A stretch of 64,000 nucleotides of DNA, taken from Triticum aestivum. Lineage: Eukaryota > Streptophyta > Magnoliopsida > Poales > Poaceae. The notes below the pieces were generated by a model, which was not told the DNA's origin, did not search any database, and was given only the letters and a program-made list of their open reading frames with translations. Numbering within the stretch: the first letter of the stretch is position 1; every line of letters begins with the position of its first letter. Location of the stretch: the NCBI RefSeq assembly GCF_018294505.1, contig NC_057811.1:27929249-27993248 (forward strand). The letters are read 5' to 3'. Below, piece after piece: positions 23,953 through 33,553 of this stretch. Made by a program: the position numbers and the translations under genes.

Positions 23953-25962
23953 GGGTTATTCAAGTTTGCGAAAAAAGGATGGATAACTTGGGAGCAAGAA
24001 AGGTAACAGGCTACGGTTTTATAAAAAAACATCACACGTTCTTTCGTGAATCGTACTAGGGACGGACTCACATCCTCCTCGAGGTTATCTAATTGAGATA
24101 TTATGATCCCTCCTTTGAAGTACATCCCGAGAGCTTGTATTTAATCTCTTTCTCCTTGCTAAGAACTTAGCCTTCGCCACGATCTTGTTGGTTCCATAGG
24201 AAGAGTGGAGTGACCTGCGATCTTCTTGGACGTTTGAGCTACATACTTACTACCTGTTAGTACTCATTCACAATGTTGTAATGTCGTGCTCTCATCAAGA
24301 TAAACAATGGAAGCTATATCCTATATACCGTTGACCAATAACTCTTCCATTGCTCCTGATATCTCCTATTCTCAAGGTTTTCAATTTTCTTTCCTCTCCT
24401 ATCTTGTCCTTATCACTGTGCATTATTTACACCTAATAATTGATATACTAAGTTGGTGTTGCCAACATGTAAAAGTGAAACAGGGCAACATGTAGAGCTT
24501 GATATTTCTTCAAGTTAAGATAGAGTCATATATATAAAGAACAAACTATTATTAGGGCAAGTGAATTGTAAGCATTCCACAATCTCCAGCAGATTGTAAG
24601 ATAGGTGGTGTATTAATCGTCACCTGTTCTGCATGAAGCAAAGATTGGTGTACAAATGGCAATCACACCATCGTCCTCCGTGATTAACATGTGGGACCAG
24701 TGACATGGCACATGGGCAGCAGATAGTGTATGATCCTACCGACGCTTGATCAATGCACACATGATGCAATAATAATTAAGTGCCCCGTTCTTTCTTGTAT
24801 AACTTGCTGGCCAAGTCGTGGTCAGCCTCCCAAAACCTTTCATTGAGAAAGAGAAACTTTGTGTCCATTTGGTTATGGTGCGCGTCTCCACCTCAATTCC
24901 CAATGTTTAGAATCACATTGGTGGTTATTCATGTATTTTCTTGTCTCCAAGAAAAACAAAAGTAATCAAGGAAACCGAACGGAAAAAGGGTCATGCATGA
25001 TTCATGAATCTAGATTAGTCAATTGTTGTTGCTATCAATAATAAGCACCCATATAAATTCTTAAGCTTTAATGATCATGATCACATTTGTGGGCGTGCAT
25101 GTAATCCCTCATCTCTGTGAGAGTGAATTCCTACTACAAATTCCAGATCAGAAGCATGTGCTTTGAATGAAGCAAATGAAATTTGGTTCAACTCTAGAAG
25201 AAACAAGAAACCTAAGAGAAAAAAAGGTCATGCTATCAATGATAAGCCACTTAATCACTCGTGCTGCTATCAGTAGTAAGTATTCATCATCCTCTTAGGG
25301 TCAGTTTGGTTTTCTTCCACAACGTGTGGTGCCTGGGCTAGGACCCTCCCTGAAAGCTACCTGGTTCTTGTTTGGTGCATGTCCACTAGAGAATGGTATC
25401 TGTCTGGCCTGGAGAATGAGACAAAGCGGTTAGCATGGCTGAAGGATGAGGCAACGAGGTTAGCCTGGTCCAGGCAACCAATTTTTTGATGCTTGGGTGT
25501 ACCTGGTGCACCTACCTGACTGTAACCATATGTGCTCATCATTAGGCTACCAAAAATGAGGTGGATGAAAATAAAATAGTGACATCTTAGACTCCACAAG
25601 ACCAGGCCTTAAACCAAACAACTCCGCTGTATGCTAGCCTTCCTAGGCAAAATAATCCCAATTCTCACGCGCAAACCAGGCACCAAAAGTTCCCAGGCGT
25701 GCTTTCCAAGAAGCCAGCTAAACTGGCCCTTAATGTGTTCTTTCCAGGATCCATATCCACAGTAGTGTTATCAACTAAAAAAGGACAAACTATGATGTCA
25801 GAAATAAAACACCTCATAACCACTGTCCTCTTCTAAACTACACACTACGGTCCTAAAATGAAAGTTGGTCCCGTCTAGTTAATTCCTCTCCTACAAACAT
25901 GGTGAATGTTTGCGGTCACACGACACAGTGAGAGGATCAGTTGTGTCTTGCTAGTAAAAAGA
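23953..25962 (+). repeat. Non-coding repeat unit, copy 1
   Basis: Direct repeat of 31247-32792, clearly alignable from GGTTATTCAAGT to TTGCTAGTAAAAA when the Tourist MITE at 25298-25729 is removed (about 1.58 kb net). It contains no ORF I would defend. Shared landmarks are TGATATACTAAGT, ATATATATAAAGAACAAAC, AAGCATGTGCTTTGAATG and CAGTTGTGTCTTGCTAG. Its nature is unknown: it could be the upstream region of a lost gene family or an unrecognised transposon. Confidence 0.7.
25298..25729. mobile_element. Tourist-like MITE with TTA target duplication
   Basis: 432 bp. The left end is GGGTCAGTTTGGTT and the right end, reversed, is GGGCCAGTTTAGCTGG. It is flanked by TTA (25295-25297 and 25730-25732), the PIF/Harbinger signature. 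The matching place in repeat copy 2 (32577-32579) has a single TTA and no insert, which proves the ends. It is non-coding and would need a transposase supplied elsewhere. Confidence 0.88.
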
Positions 25963-26557
25963 AAGATATCAACAAATTCACGCTATTGTTAAGATCACTA
26001 ATGGTTGTTTACCCCAAACTTTGGATCTTTCATTGTTTATGATGTCTCGTATTCCTGTTTACGTCATCTCCTGTTTAGCAACAAAATTGAGAGATGAGCT
26101 ATAAGGATGATGTATGACTATTAGCATAGATTATTAGCTCGTATGTCGTAATTAATTAGTTCTACCACAAATGTGGTGAGGCCCACAGTCATGATACAAT
26201 GAGACCAGCACAAATAGGTGACCTGGAAAAAGAAAGGAAAATGTAGTTCCATGGACTTTGTCAAGTTCAATAATGGCAATTTTTTCCTACAACATCGTCT
26301 CTCCATATAGTCATCCTAGCTCTGTAATTTTTCTCTCAGCCTCTCTCATCCCCGTACGTGTGATTTTGACATATTTGATGTATTAAGCTAGTATTGGCAA
26401 CACGAAAAAGTTATGTGTTATGTGGAGCTTGATATCTTAGGCAAATATAGTTATACATATATCAAGGACAAAACATTATTACACCAAATGAAAATTGGTG
26501 GAACATTCAGTGGTTTATTATGAGATGAATTCCCATGAGTTGTGTCTGTAACAAATA
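25963..26557. other. Non-coding stretch with diverged relatives of the repeat unit
   Basis: No gene. Segments echo the unit at 23953-25962: GATGTCTCGTATTCCTG near 26040, TAATTAATTAGTTCTACC near 26148, and TGTATTAAGCTAGTATTGGC followed by a GGAGCTTGATATCTT run near 26378-26440. A loose inverted pair (GAGCTATAAGGATGATG near 26096 and CATATAGTCATCCTAGCTC near 26304) may mark a small unclassified MITE. Confidence 0.4.
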
Positions 26558-26804
26558 TTCCTTTTGTTTCCTAATATAGTGCATAAAGACTTTTTTACAA
26601 TCAAACTTTCTAAACTTTGACCAAGTCTATTAAGAAAATACTTACATATACAATACAAAATACATACCGCTAGATACATCATGAGACATATTTTTATATT
26701 GTACTTATTAGTTACTGTAGTTATAGGTAAGTTCTTCACAAACTTGGTCAAAGTTTACGAAGTTTGACTTTTAAGAAATGCATTGTATATTGGAACAGAT
26801 GGAG
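26558..26804. mobile_element. Stowaway-like MITE, degenerate ends
   Basis: 247 bp between TA dinucleotides (26556-26557 and 26805-26806). The left end TTCCTTTTGTTTCCTAATAT and the reversed right end CTCCATCTGTTCCAATATA are diverged versions of the same terminus. Internal arms repeat CAAACTTTGACCAAG-type words in inverted orientation. Tc1/mariner superfamily, non-coding. Confidence 0.75.
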
Positions 26805-26835
26805 TATTAGATAATGTAGTACTTATAGTTATTCA

Positions 26836-27408
26836 ACTATTCCCCGAGTATTGGGGTGGAGTAAAGTGGAGGAGACAACATAATTGATTTCGATGGGCGG
26901 TACTTCTCGAGTACCCAATCTTGAGCTCCGGGGTGAAAACTTTGGCCTGACCCTTTGGTTATACATGGCAATGGCTGCGTTCTTTGCGCCGTTACCATGA
27001 TGATGGCATTGCTCGGAGTTTGCTCAGATTTGATCTTCCGGGTGAAAAACATTATCCTACTTTCGGTGGTTGTATCCGGTGATGACGACGCTTGTACACC
27101 ACTCCCTTTTTGAAAGTGTCGCTGCTGGAGAGCCCCTCTCATAGTCTTTGTGTTGCCAAGAGGTGGTTGGCGCCGAAGGTGACTGCAGTATATCTTCAAT
27201 TGTTGTTTCTATTGCTTGGGTTTTCCCCCCTCCGCAGAGGCATGGCTTTGGTCTTATATGACTTTGCTTTTTGCCAGTGTGGTTGGTTGGTGCGTGTGCT
27301 GTGTTGGCTGTGTGCATCCTACTTATGCAGAGGCCGGGTATGTATTCATTATGATTGTATCCCTCAATGCTACATTATGAGTCAATAAAAACACCCTTTA
27401 TCGAAAAA
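26836..27408 (+). mobile_element. Probable LINE 3' tail
   Basis: Non-coding sequence ending ATGAGTCAATAAAAACACCC and CTTTATCGAAAAA. This ending is familiar to me from many Triticeae repeats with a poly(A)-like 3' end. The left edge is approximate and no RT or endonuclease sequence is present. The LINE label is from memory of the tail wording; it could instead be a processed transcript of another repeat. Confidence 0.4.
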
Positions 27409-28419
27409 CTCCATAATCATATTAGTTTGATCTTTAACTTTCCAACCTCGACATATTAATTTTCGTTGACTTGGTGGTGGCATCATGCACATGGCAGCCC
27501 ATTCTACATGAAGGAAATCGAAAAAATTCAAATACTACGTATCTGATCCACCATTTAGATTCTTGTTTTTATACTTTCAATTAAGGAGAAGATATTGGCT
27601 TTAACGAAAATCGAGGGACACAATAAAACTTCACCTTGATATTTATCATCCAGCGCACGTTGAAAAAGAGGCATGGAAAATTCAACCCAGAAATGAAATC
27701 GGAATGGAAGATATCCAACAATCGTAAACTCATCATTGGATAAATAAACAACGAGCGCATCACATGATATTTTGATGTTTCCATGTCGACCATCCGGCAC
27801 CGCCGTCCATAGCTGTTTGGGCTGCTTCTCGACAGATAGAGCGGAATAAACTTGTGTAGCTGCTATATTCTGGAACTGGAAAAGGAGACGTGACAACACA
27901 AGTGGTCCATTTTTTGACGTGTACATGCAGTCTCCATCTCAGTTCTCAAATTGGCATGCAAATTCTCACCGGAAATTCGATCCACACCATAAGCATGTGC
28001 CTTAATCAGGAAGGCACAAGACCAAGCTATAAATAGTTTCATCCAAGTCCCATCATGCATGCATTAACACTAATAGTAGTGCGTTTGATTGTTGGATATC
28101 TTACATTCCGATAAGTCTGTCGGTCATGCGATAAAAGTGGGCTAATGCTAGGGCGTTTGACGACCTCTGCAATGTCAAGCAAATGTGAACATTAATGATC
28201 ACATTTGCTTCTTAGCTCTCCATAATCTTTAAATCTTCCATTATCCCTTATGTCTCCTATCCCCACAGTTCCATTTAACTTTTGGGTTCTCCATCATCTC
28301 CTCGTCTTTGTACATGATCTTCACCTATTTTGCATAACTAGCTAGTGATGACAATAGGTAGAAGTGAACTGACACAACATAACTTGTTGTCTATCCAGGC
28401 AGAGATATAATGTTATATA
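27409..28419. other. Non-coding stretch, possible diverged repeat unit and TATA-like site
   Basis: No gene that I recognise. Two minus-strand ORFs (28060-27863 and 27928-27555) have no known domain. The segment CAGTCTCCATCTCAGTTCTC to CATAAGCATGTGCCTTAATC (27929-28005) resembles GCGTCTCCACCTCAATTCCC and AAGCATGTGCTTTGAATG of the repeat unit, so this is probably an old copy. It is followed by CTATAAATAG (28027-28036), which reads as a TATA box on either strand. Sequence at 28245-28410 (CTCCTATCCCCAC to GGCAGAGATATAA) again echoes the unit. Confidence 0.4.
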
Positions 28420-28680
28420 CTCCCTCCATACTTGAAAAAATGTACTTTCAAATTTGTTGGAAAGTCAAAAAAAAATTATGTTTGACCGTATTTATACAAT
28501 AATACATCAAATTTTATGCCATCAAATTAGTAGCATTAGATTCATGATAAAATATATTTTCATCATATACCTATTTGGTTTCATAAACATAAATATATTT
28601 TTGCAAAAACTCGGTCAAACTTTGAGATACTTTGACCCTGCAACAAAGTTGGAAGTACACTTTTTCAAGGATGAAGGGAG
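28420..28680. mobile_element. Stowaway MITE
   Basis: 261 bp flanked by TA (28418-28419 and 28681-28682). The left end CTCCCTCCATACTTGAAAAA and the reversed right end CTCCCTTCATCCTTGAAAAA match, and the similarity continues inward (TGTACTTTCAAATTTG / TGTACTTCCAACTTTG). Non-coding, Tc1/mariner superfamily. Confidence 0.88.
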
Positions 28681-29134
28681 TAGAGATCTAAAAAATATTG
28701 TAACTGGAAAAGCTTCATGGTGTGTGAAAATACTTGCCCTTACCGTTCAAGCGGCACATACTTTATACTTTATAGGAGGATGGGTGGGCTTGCATGCCGA
28801 TAAGACAAGGAGTGGGGCCCACCCATGTGCATGCTTCCTGTGTCAACATTATACCACTCTTAGCTTCTCTCTCTTAGCATGCCCACTAAAGTGACGCTCT
28901 CTCCCGCTCCAAAATCTCAAAATTTATGAAGTTTTAAAGTTATAAGCATTTGAAAGTTTGAAACTCCAAAGGTTTTGAAGTTTCAAAGTTTTTTGATATT
29001 CTTTGAAGTCTGACATTCCAAAATTTGGAGCTACATTTTTTAAAACTTACTATAATTGGAACTTCACCGTGTATTGACATCTCAAAATGGGAAGTTACTG
29101 CCATGTCCTTTCCTGGCGAGTGAACCCTAGTTAG
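28681..29134. other. Non-coding stretch rich in GAAGTTT/AAAGTTT words
   Basis: No gene seen. At 28925-29045 short words such as GAAGTTT, AAAGTTT and GAAACTTC recur many times, suggesting slippage-derived simple sequence. Confidence 0.4.
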
Positions 29135-29590
29135 ACCCTTTTTTCTATGAGAAAACTTCCGATCTATTTATCTTCAATCATGGCAGTACAACAAACACCA
29201 GAAATAATAAAAATTACATCCAAATCTGTAGACCGCCTCGCGACCACTACAAGCACTGAAGCGAGCCGAAGCCGCACACCGTCATCGCCCCTCCCTCGCC
29301 GGAGTCGGGCACAACTTGTTGTCCTAGACAGTCAGGAAGTCATTGTGCTAAGGCCCCATAGGACTAGCACACCAGAATAGCAACCACCGCCGATGAAGAA
29401 TAACGTATATCGAACAGATCCAATCCGAAGACACACGGACATAGACGAACAACAACCTGATCCGAGAAAATCCACTGAGGATAGATCCGACGGAGACACA
29501 CCTCCACACGCCACCACTGATGCTAGACACATACCGAAACGGGGGCTAGGCGGGGAACCCCAGTTAGAGCTGCCAACCATATGACCTAGA
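29135..29590. repeat. Dispersed Triticeae repeat fragment, class unresolved
   Basis: The wording (GAAAACTTCCGATCTATT, GCACACCAGAATAGCAACC, CCGATGAAGAATAACG, GGGGGCTAGGCGGGGA) is familiar to me as a very common wheat dispersed repeat. Read on the - strand, it resembles the untranslated tail of a retroposon. ORFs in it (29147-29380 on +, 29655-29332 on -) have no domain and I do not count them as genes. Confidence 0.35.
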
Positions 29591-30006
29591 ATATGGGGTT
29601 GTTTGCAATTAACCAAATTTATAAACAGGTATTTTAAAGCCCATCTATGAATCATTTTCTATAAGTTTATTGTACAGTTTTCGCAGCCACTTCATTCTGG
29701 AAAAAGAACAAGCCCATTAGAAAATGGTGTCTCTTCATGTACCCTTGAGGAAAACTGCATACATACCCCACAGACATATATTTGTGATCCATGATTGTGG
29801 TATATTAATATAAACTGATTACCTTAACACTTCTTATGTATTTCTCTGTTTAGAGAAGGCATTTTTTAAAATATTTAAATCTATTTTCAGAGAATAATTG
29901 TCTTTCACATTTATTTCTAACTCGATCATGTGAAATAAGTCGGCAGTAGTTCCAGCAAATGTAAATTGTGCGTGCATTGCACATACAATGAGAACCACAA
30001 CTCATA
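29591..30006. other. Non-coding, nothing recognised
   Basis: AT-rich sequence without a convincing ORF, repeat terminus or RNA gene. Confidence 0.5.
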
Positions 30007-30289
30007 CTCCCTTCATCTCTCTGTACGCGGCACTTTGTAATTTGGGTATAATTTTGATCATATAGGTGACCAACAAAATATATGTTATACGCCATAAAGA
30101 ATATATACCATTGAAAACTTGTTTAAGATACGAATCCAATGGTGTACCTTTTCTTACCAAATAAGATGTATTTTGTTTATCAAATCAGTGTTTAAAATTA
30201 GACCCAAATTACAAAGTGGCCTTTGTACTCGGTGGTTCCTTTATTTATAAAGTGGAGGGAAGCCTTTTTCGGTAAGTAGACGGAGGGAG
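30007..30289. mobile_element. Stowaway MITE
   Basis: 283 bp flanked by TA (30005-30006 and 30290-30291). It starts CTCCCTTCATCTCTCTGTAC and its reversed right end is CTCCCTCCGTCTACTTACC. The inner arms CACTTTGTAATTTGGGT and ACCCAAATTACAAAGTG are exact inverse complements, so it can fold into a long hairpin. Confidence 0.85.
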
Positions 30290-30837
30290 TAATATTCATT
30301 TTTGGAAACACACCATATATTATATGAAGAAAAATACTAAAAATAGTTAGATTTTCATAGAAGGGGATATAATTGTCTGTATTTTCAGCTAGAACTGCTA
30401 CGCAAGCATAGGTTACCCCGGACAATTTAAAACGTCGCATTACAAACCCGCCTGCACGACAGAGGCAAATGCCTCACCATTGGAAAATGAAACAAGGAGC
30501 ACGCCTTGGCCACGATGTGGGAATTGGTGTGAGTGCTACATCGTACCGGAGGTAATGGGTTGGATGGAAAACAAGGTCGAAATCGGCGGTAGCAGGTACA
30601 TAGCACTAGAAATAGATTCTCGTTGGCTACTACATTTCTCCTTCTATGAAGACACCAAAAGTAATTGTCCCTTTGTATCAACCTCCCTAGTTGGTTGGCC
30701 AAAGTGATCAACACTGGGATTCAAGGGGAGATAATGATGTGCATATGAAGATGGTAAAAGGATAGGCGACAACACTAGCAGCAAGTAGTGTATGACTCCA
30801 TAGGTTCTTGATGTACACATGGTGTAGTTAATAATCA
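30290..30837. other. Non-coding stretch, nothing firm
   Basis: Short overlapping ORFs on both strands (30480-30707 on +, 30714-30427 on -) have no recognisable motif, and they shadow each other. I see no splice structure or repeat boundary. Confidence 0.4.
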
Positions 30838-31120
30838 TGTTTTTTTATGAACGCGGGAAGGCCGCTTTCAATATATTAAGCGAGGAAAAGTACAGACATA
30901 TACACAATGGGCACTAAGACCGGCCCAAAAGATGTAAAAGGGATGGGCTAGCTATGCCAGTGCAATCTGGAAACCACACTCTCTCAAGGAGGTCTCTAGG
31001 TGAACATCTTTAGAGGTGTAACGAGGCGGCGTTTCAGAAGACCAGACATAAGGTTTTGCCCGAGCCGCCGCCCCTGGAGAGCAACGGGAGTGTCTCATCC
31101 CAGCTCTCCAAAATGGTTGT
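30838..31120 (-). mobile_element. Probable LINE 3' fragment, reversed
   Basis: Begins with an oligo-T run (GTTTTTTTATGAACGCGGG) followed by AAGGCCGCTTTCAATATATT. Read on the - strand it ends ...AATATATTGAAAGCGGCCTT and then A-rich sequence, the form of a plant LINE tail (from memory). The inner edge is approximate. No coding sequence remains. Confidence 0.4.
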
Positions 31121-31246
31121 TGTAGTTCAATTTATGTATAATTTTAAGGCTTTATGGACACGTCTCCATGATCTAGAACTTTTCCAGGAAACCCCATGTC
31201 ATAACTCGTAACCATGTGGTTTGAATGGGAAGGCACAATGACAATT

Positions 31247-32792
31247 GGTTATTCAAGTCTGTGGAAAAAGGGATGGATGACTTGGGCGCAAGAAAGATAA
31301 CGGCCACGGTTTAGAGAAAAAAACTCTGCCATGCTTTCTTCTGGGGCTCGTATTACGCACGAACTCACCTCCTCTGAGAGGTTGTCTAATCGAGATATTA
31401 TGGTCCCTCCTTCAAAGTACAAACTGTGAGCATGGACTTATCGCTTTCTCCATGCTAAGAACTTCGCCTTTGCCACGATCTTATTAGTACCGCAGGAAGA
31501 GGCGGGGGACCTGCGATGTTGTCGGACAAGTGAGCTTTTGACTTCTTATTTGCTAGTACTGACTATCAATATTGTAATGTCATGTTCTCATCAAGATGAA
31601 CAATGGGAGCTACATTCTATCTATTGTCGATTAATAACTCTTCCAGAGCTCCTGATGTCTCCTATTCTCAAGGTTTATGGTTTCCTTTTCTATCCCTTCT
31701 TGTTCATATCAGTTATCACTATGCATGATTTACACCTAATTGATATACTAAGTCGGTGGTGCCAACGTGTAAAAGTGAATCAGGGAAACATGCAGGCTTA
31801 ATATCTCTTCAAGTGAAGATAGGGTGATATATATAAAGAACAAACTATTAGTAGGACAAGTGAATGGTAGGTGGAGCATTCCACAACCTCCAGCAGATCA
31901 GTAAGATAGGTGGTGTATTAATTGTCGACTATCCTACATGAAGCAAATATTAGTGCAGAAATGCAAGCACATCATTGTCGCCCAAATCGTGGTTAACATG
32001 CGGGACCAGTGATGTGGCACATGAGTAGCAGACAATGTATGATCCTACTGACGCTTGATTGGTGTACACATGATGCAATAATAATTAAGTGTACCGTTCT
32101 TTCTTTTGTTACTTGCTGGTCAAGTCATGGCCGGCCTTCCAAAATATATAGTTCATTGAGAACGAGCAACTTTATCTCCATTTGGTTAAGGTGTGCGTGC
32201 AATTTCCTGTGGTTTAGAATCACATTTGTGGGCATGCATGCAATTTCTTGTCTCCAAGAATAGCAAAAGTGATCGTCGAAACCTGAGAGAAAAAAGGGTG
32301 ATGCATGATTCATGAGTCATGATTAGTCACTTGTCGCTGCTATCAATAATAAGCACACATCTCAATTATCAATCTTTAATTGACCATGATCACATATGTG
32401 GGCGTGTAGGTAATACCTCATTTCCGCGAGAGTGAGTTCCTACTAGAAATTCCAGATCATAAGCATGTGCTTTGAATGAAGCAGATGAAATTTTGTTGAA
32501 TCTAGAAGAAATAAGAAACCTGAGAGAAAAAGAAGTTCATGCTATCAGTGATAAGCCACAAGTATGCATCCTACTCTTAATGTGTTCTTTCGAGGACCCA
32601 CTTCCAGTGCGGTGTTATCAACTAAAAAAGGACAAACTATCATGTCATTAACAGAACACCTTGTAACTGCAATCTCATTACGTACGGTCCTGAATTAAAA
32701 GTTGGTCCTGCCTAATTAATTCCACCGCTACAAACATGGGCAGTCACACAGCACAATGAGCGGATCAGTTGTGTCTTGCTAGTAAAAAAAGT
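31247..32792 (+). repeat. Non-coding repeat unit, copy 2
   Basis: About 1.55 kb, same direction and order as copy 1. It lacks the Tourist insertion: ACTCTTAATGTG at 32573-32584 is the empty site. Scattered substitutions and small indels separate the copies, so the duplication is old. Its right end lies 31 bp before the MULE, whose 9-bp target site begins at 32815. Confidence 0.7.
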
Positions 32793-32823
32793 AACTATAT
32801 GCAATTTGCCTGATTTTTAAATT

Positions 32824-32912
32824 GGGTTAAGTATCCTTTTGCCCTCAGTGGTGTCCATGTGCTCAGTTTTGCCCTCAGATACGAATTGTGCTCAATTTTG
32901 CCCCTAGTCCAT
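32824..32912 (+). repeat. Left terminal inverted repeat of the MULE
   Basis: About 89 bp pairing with the right end with few mismatches. It contains three spaced copies of TTTTGCCC(T/C)(C/T)A and two of GTGCTCA(G/A)TTTTGCCC. Such regular subrepeats could be transposase-binding sites (inference). Confidence 0.85.
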
Positions 32913-33553
32913 GCACAACAACTATGACGAGGCCAAACGGCCATATTTGAGTCCATTCCGTCCGCCGGCGTTAGTGGTTGTGGGTCCGGAGCTTACACTT
33001 GGGACCGCATGGACGTGGGTCCGGAGCTGACATGTAGGCCCGTGCAACTAAATCCCCAAATCATTCTAGCTCACTCTGCCCATCCGCCGGCCGGCTGTCC
33101 TGCGCCGCCGCCGCCACCTGCGACGCGGCCAGCACCTGCCCCGCCACCAGCTGCACGGCCTCCTCCGCCGCTACCGTCCTGCGCCTACGCTCCACGACTA
33201 CCTGCGACGCCCGCCACCTTCCTGCGACGCCACAGGTGGGGCGCCCGCCACCTGCTCGACCCGCGGCGCGGCCTCCTTCCGTGCGCCCGGCCGGAGCGCT
33301 CAAAGGTGGGGGGCTGCCGGAGCTATTTGAACTAGGAGGAAGAACCCTAGGGCGAAATGGCGAGCAGCGGTGACCCCGGAGTATTTGGCGAGGCAGGCAT
33401 CGGGCCGTAGATCCGCCGCGTCCACGACTGGGTTCCCGAGGGGTAAGTCTCGCCTCTTGTTTAGATTGAGCTTAGTTGTGCATCTGAACACTCGATTCGA
33501 GTAGGTTTGCCCAATTAGTGTGCTGATTGCGTCTCTGTTTTTCGCCGGTTAGG

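Noticed and set aside
27555..28060. Two minus-strand ORFs with a weak signal-peptide-like start
   Set aside because: No recognised domain, no clear splice joining them, and the DNA resembles the diverged non-coding repeat unit.
33009..33335. Pro/Ala-rich ORF near the left MULE end
   Set aside because: GC-rich leader composition gives long frames on both strands; it overlaps the likely 5' untranslated region of the transposase.
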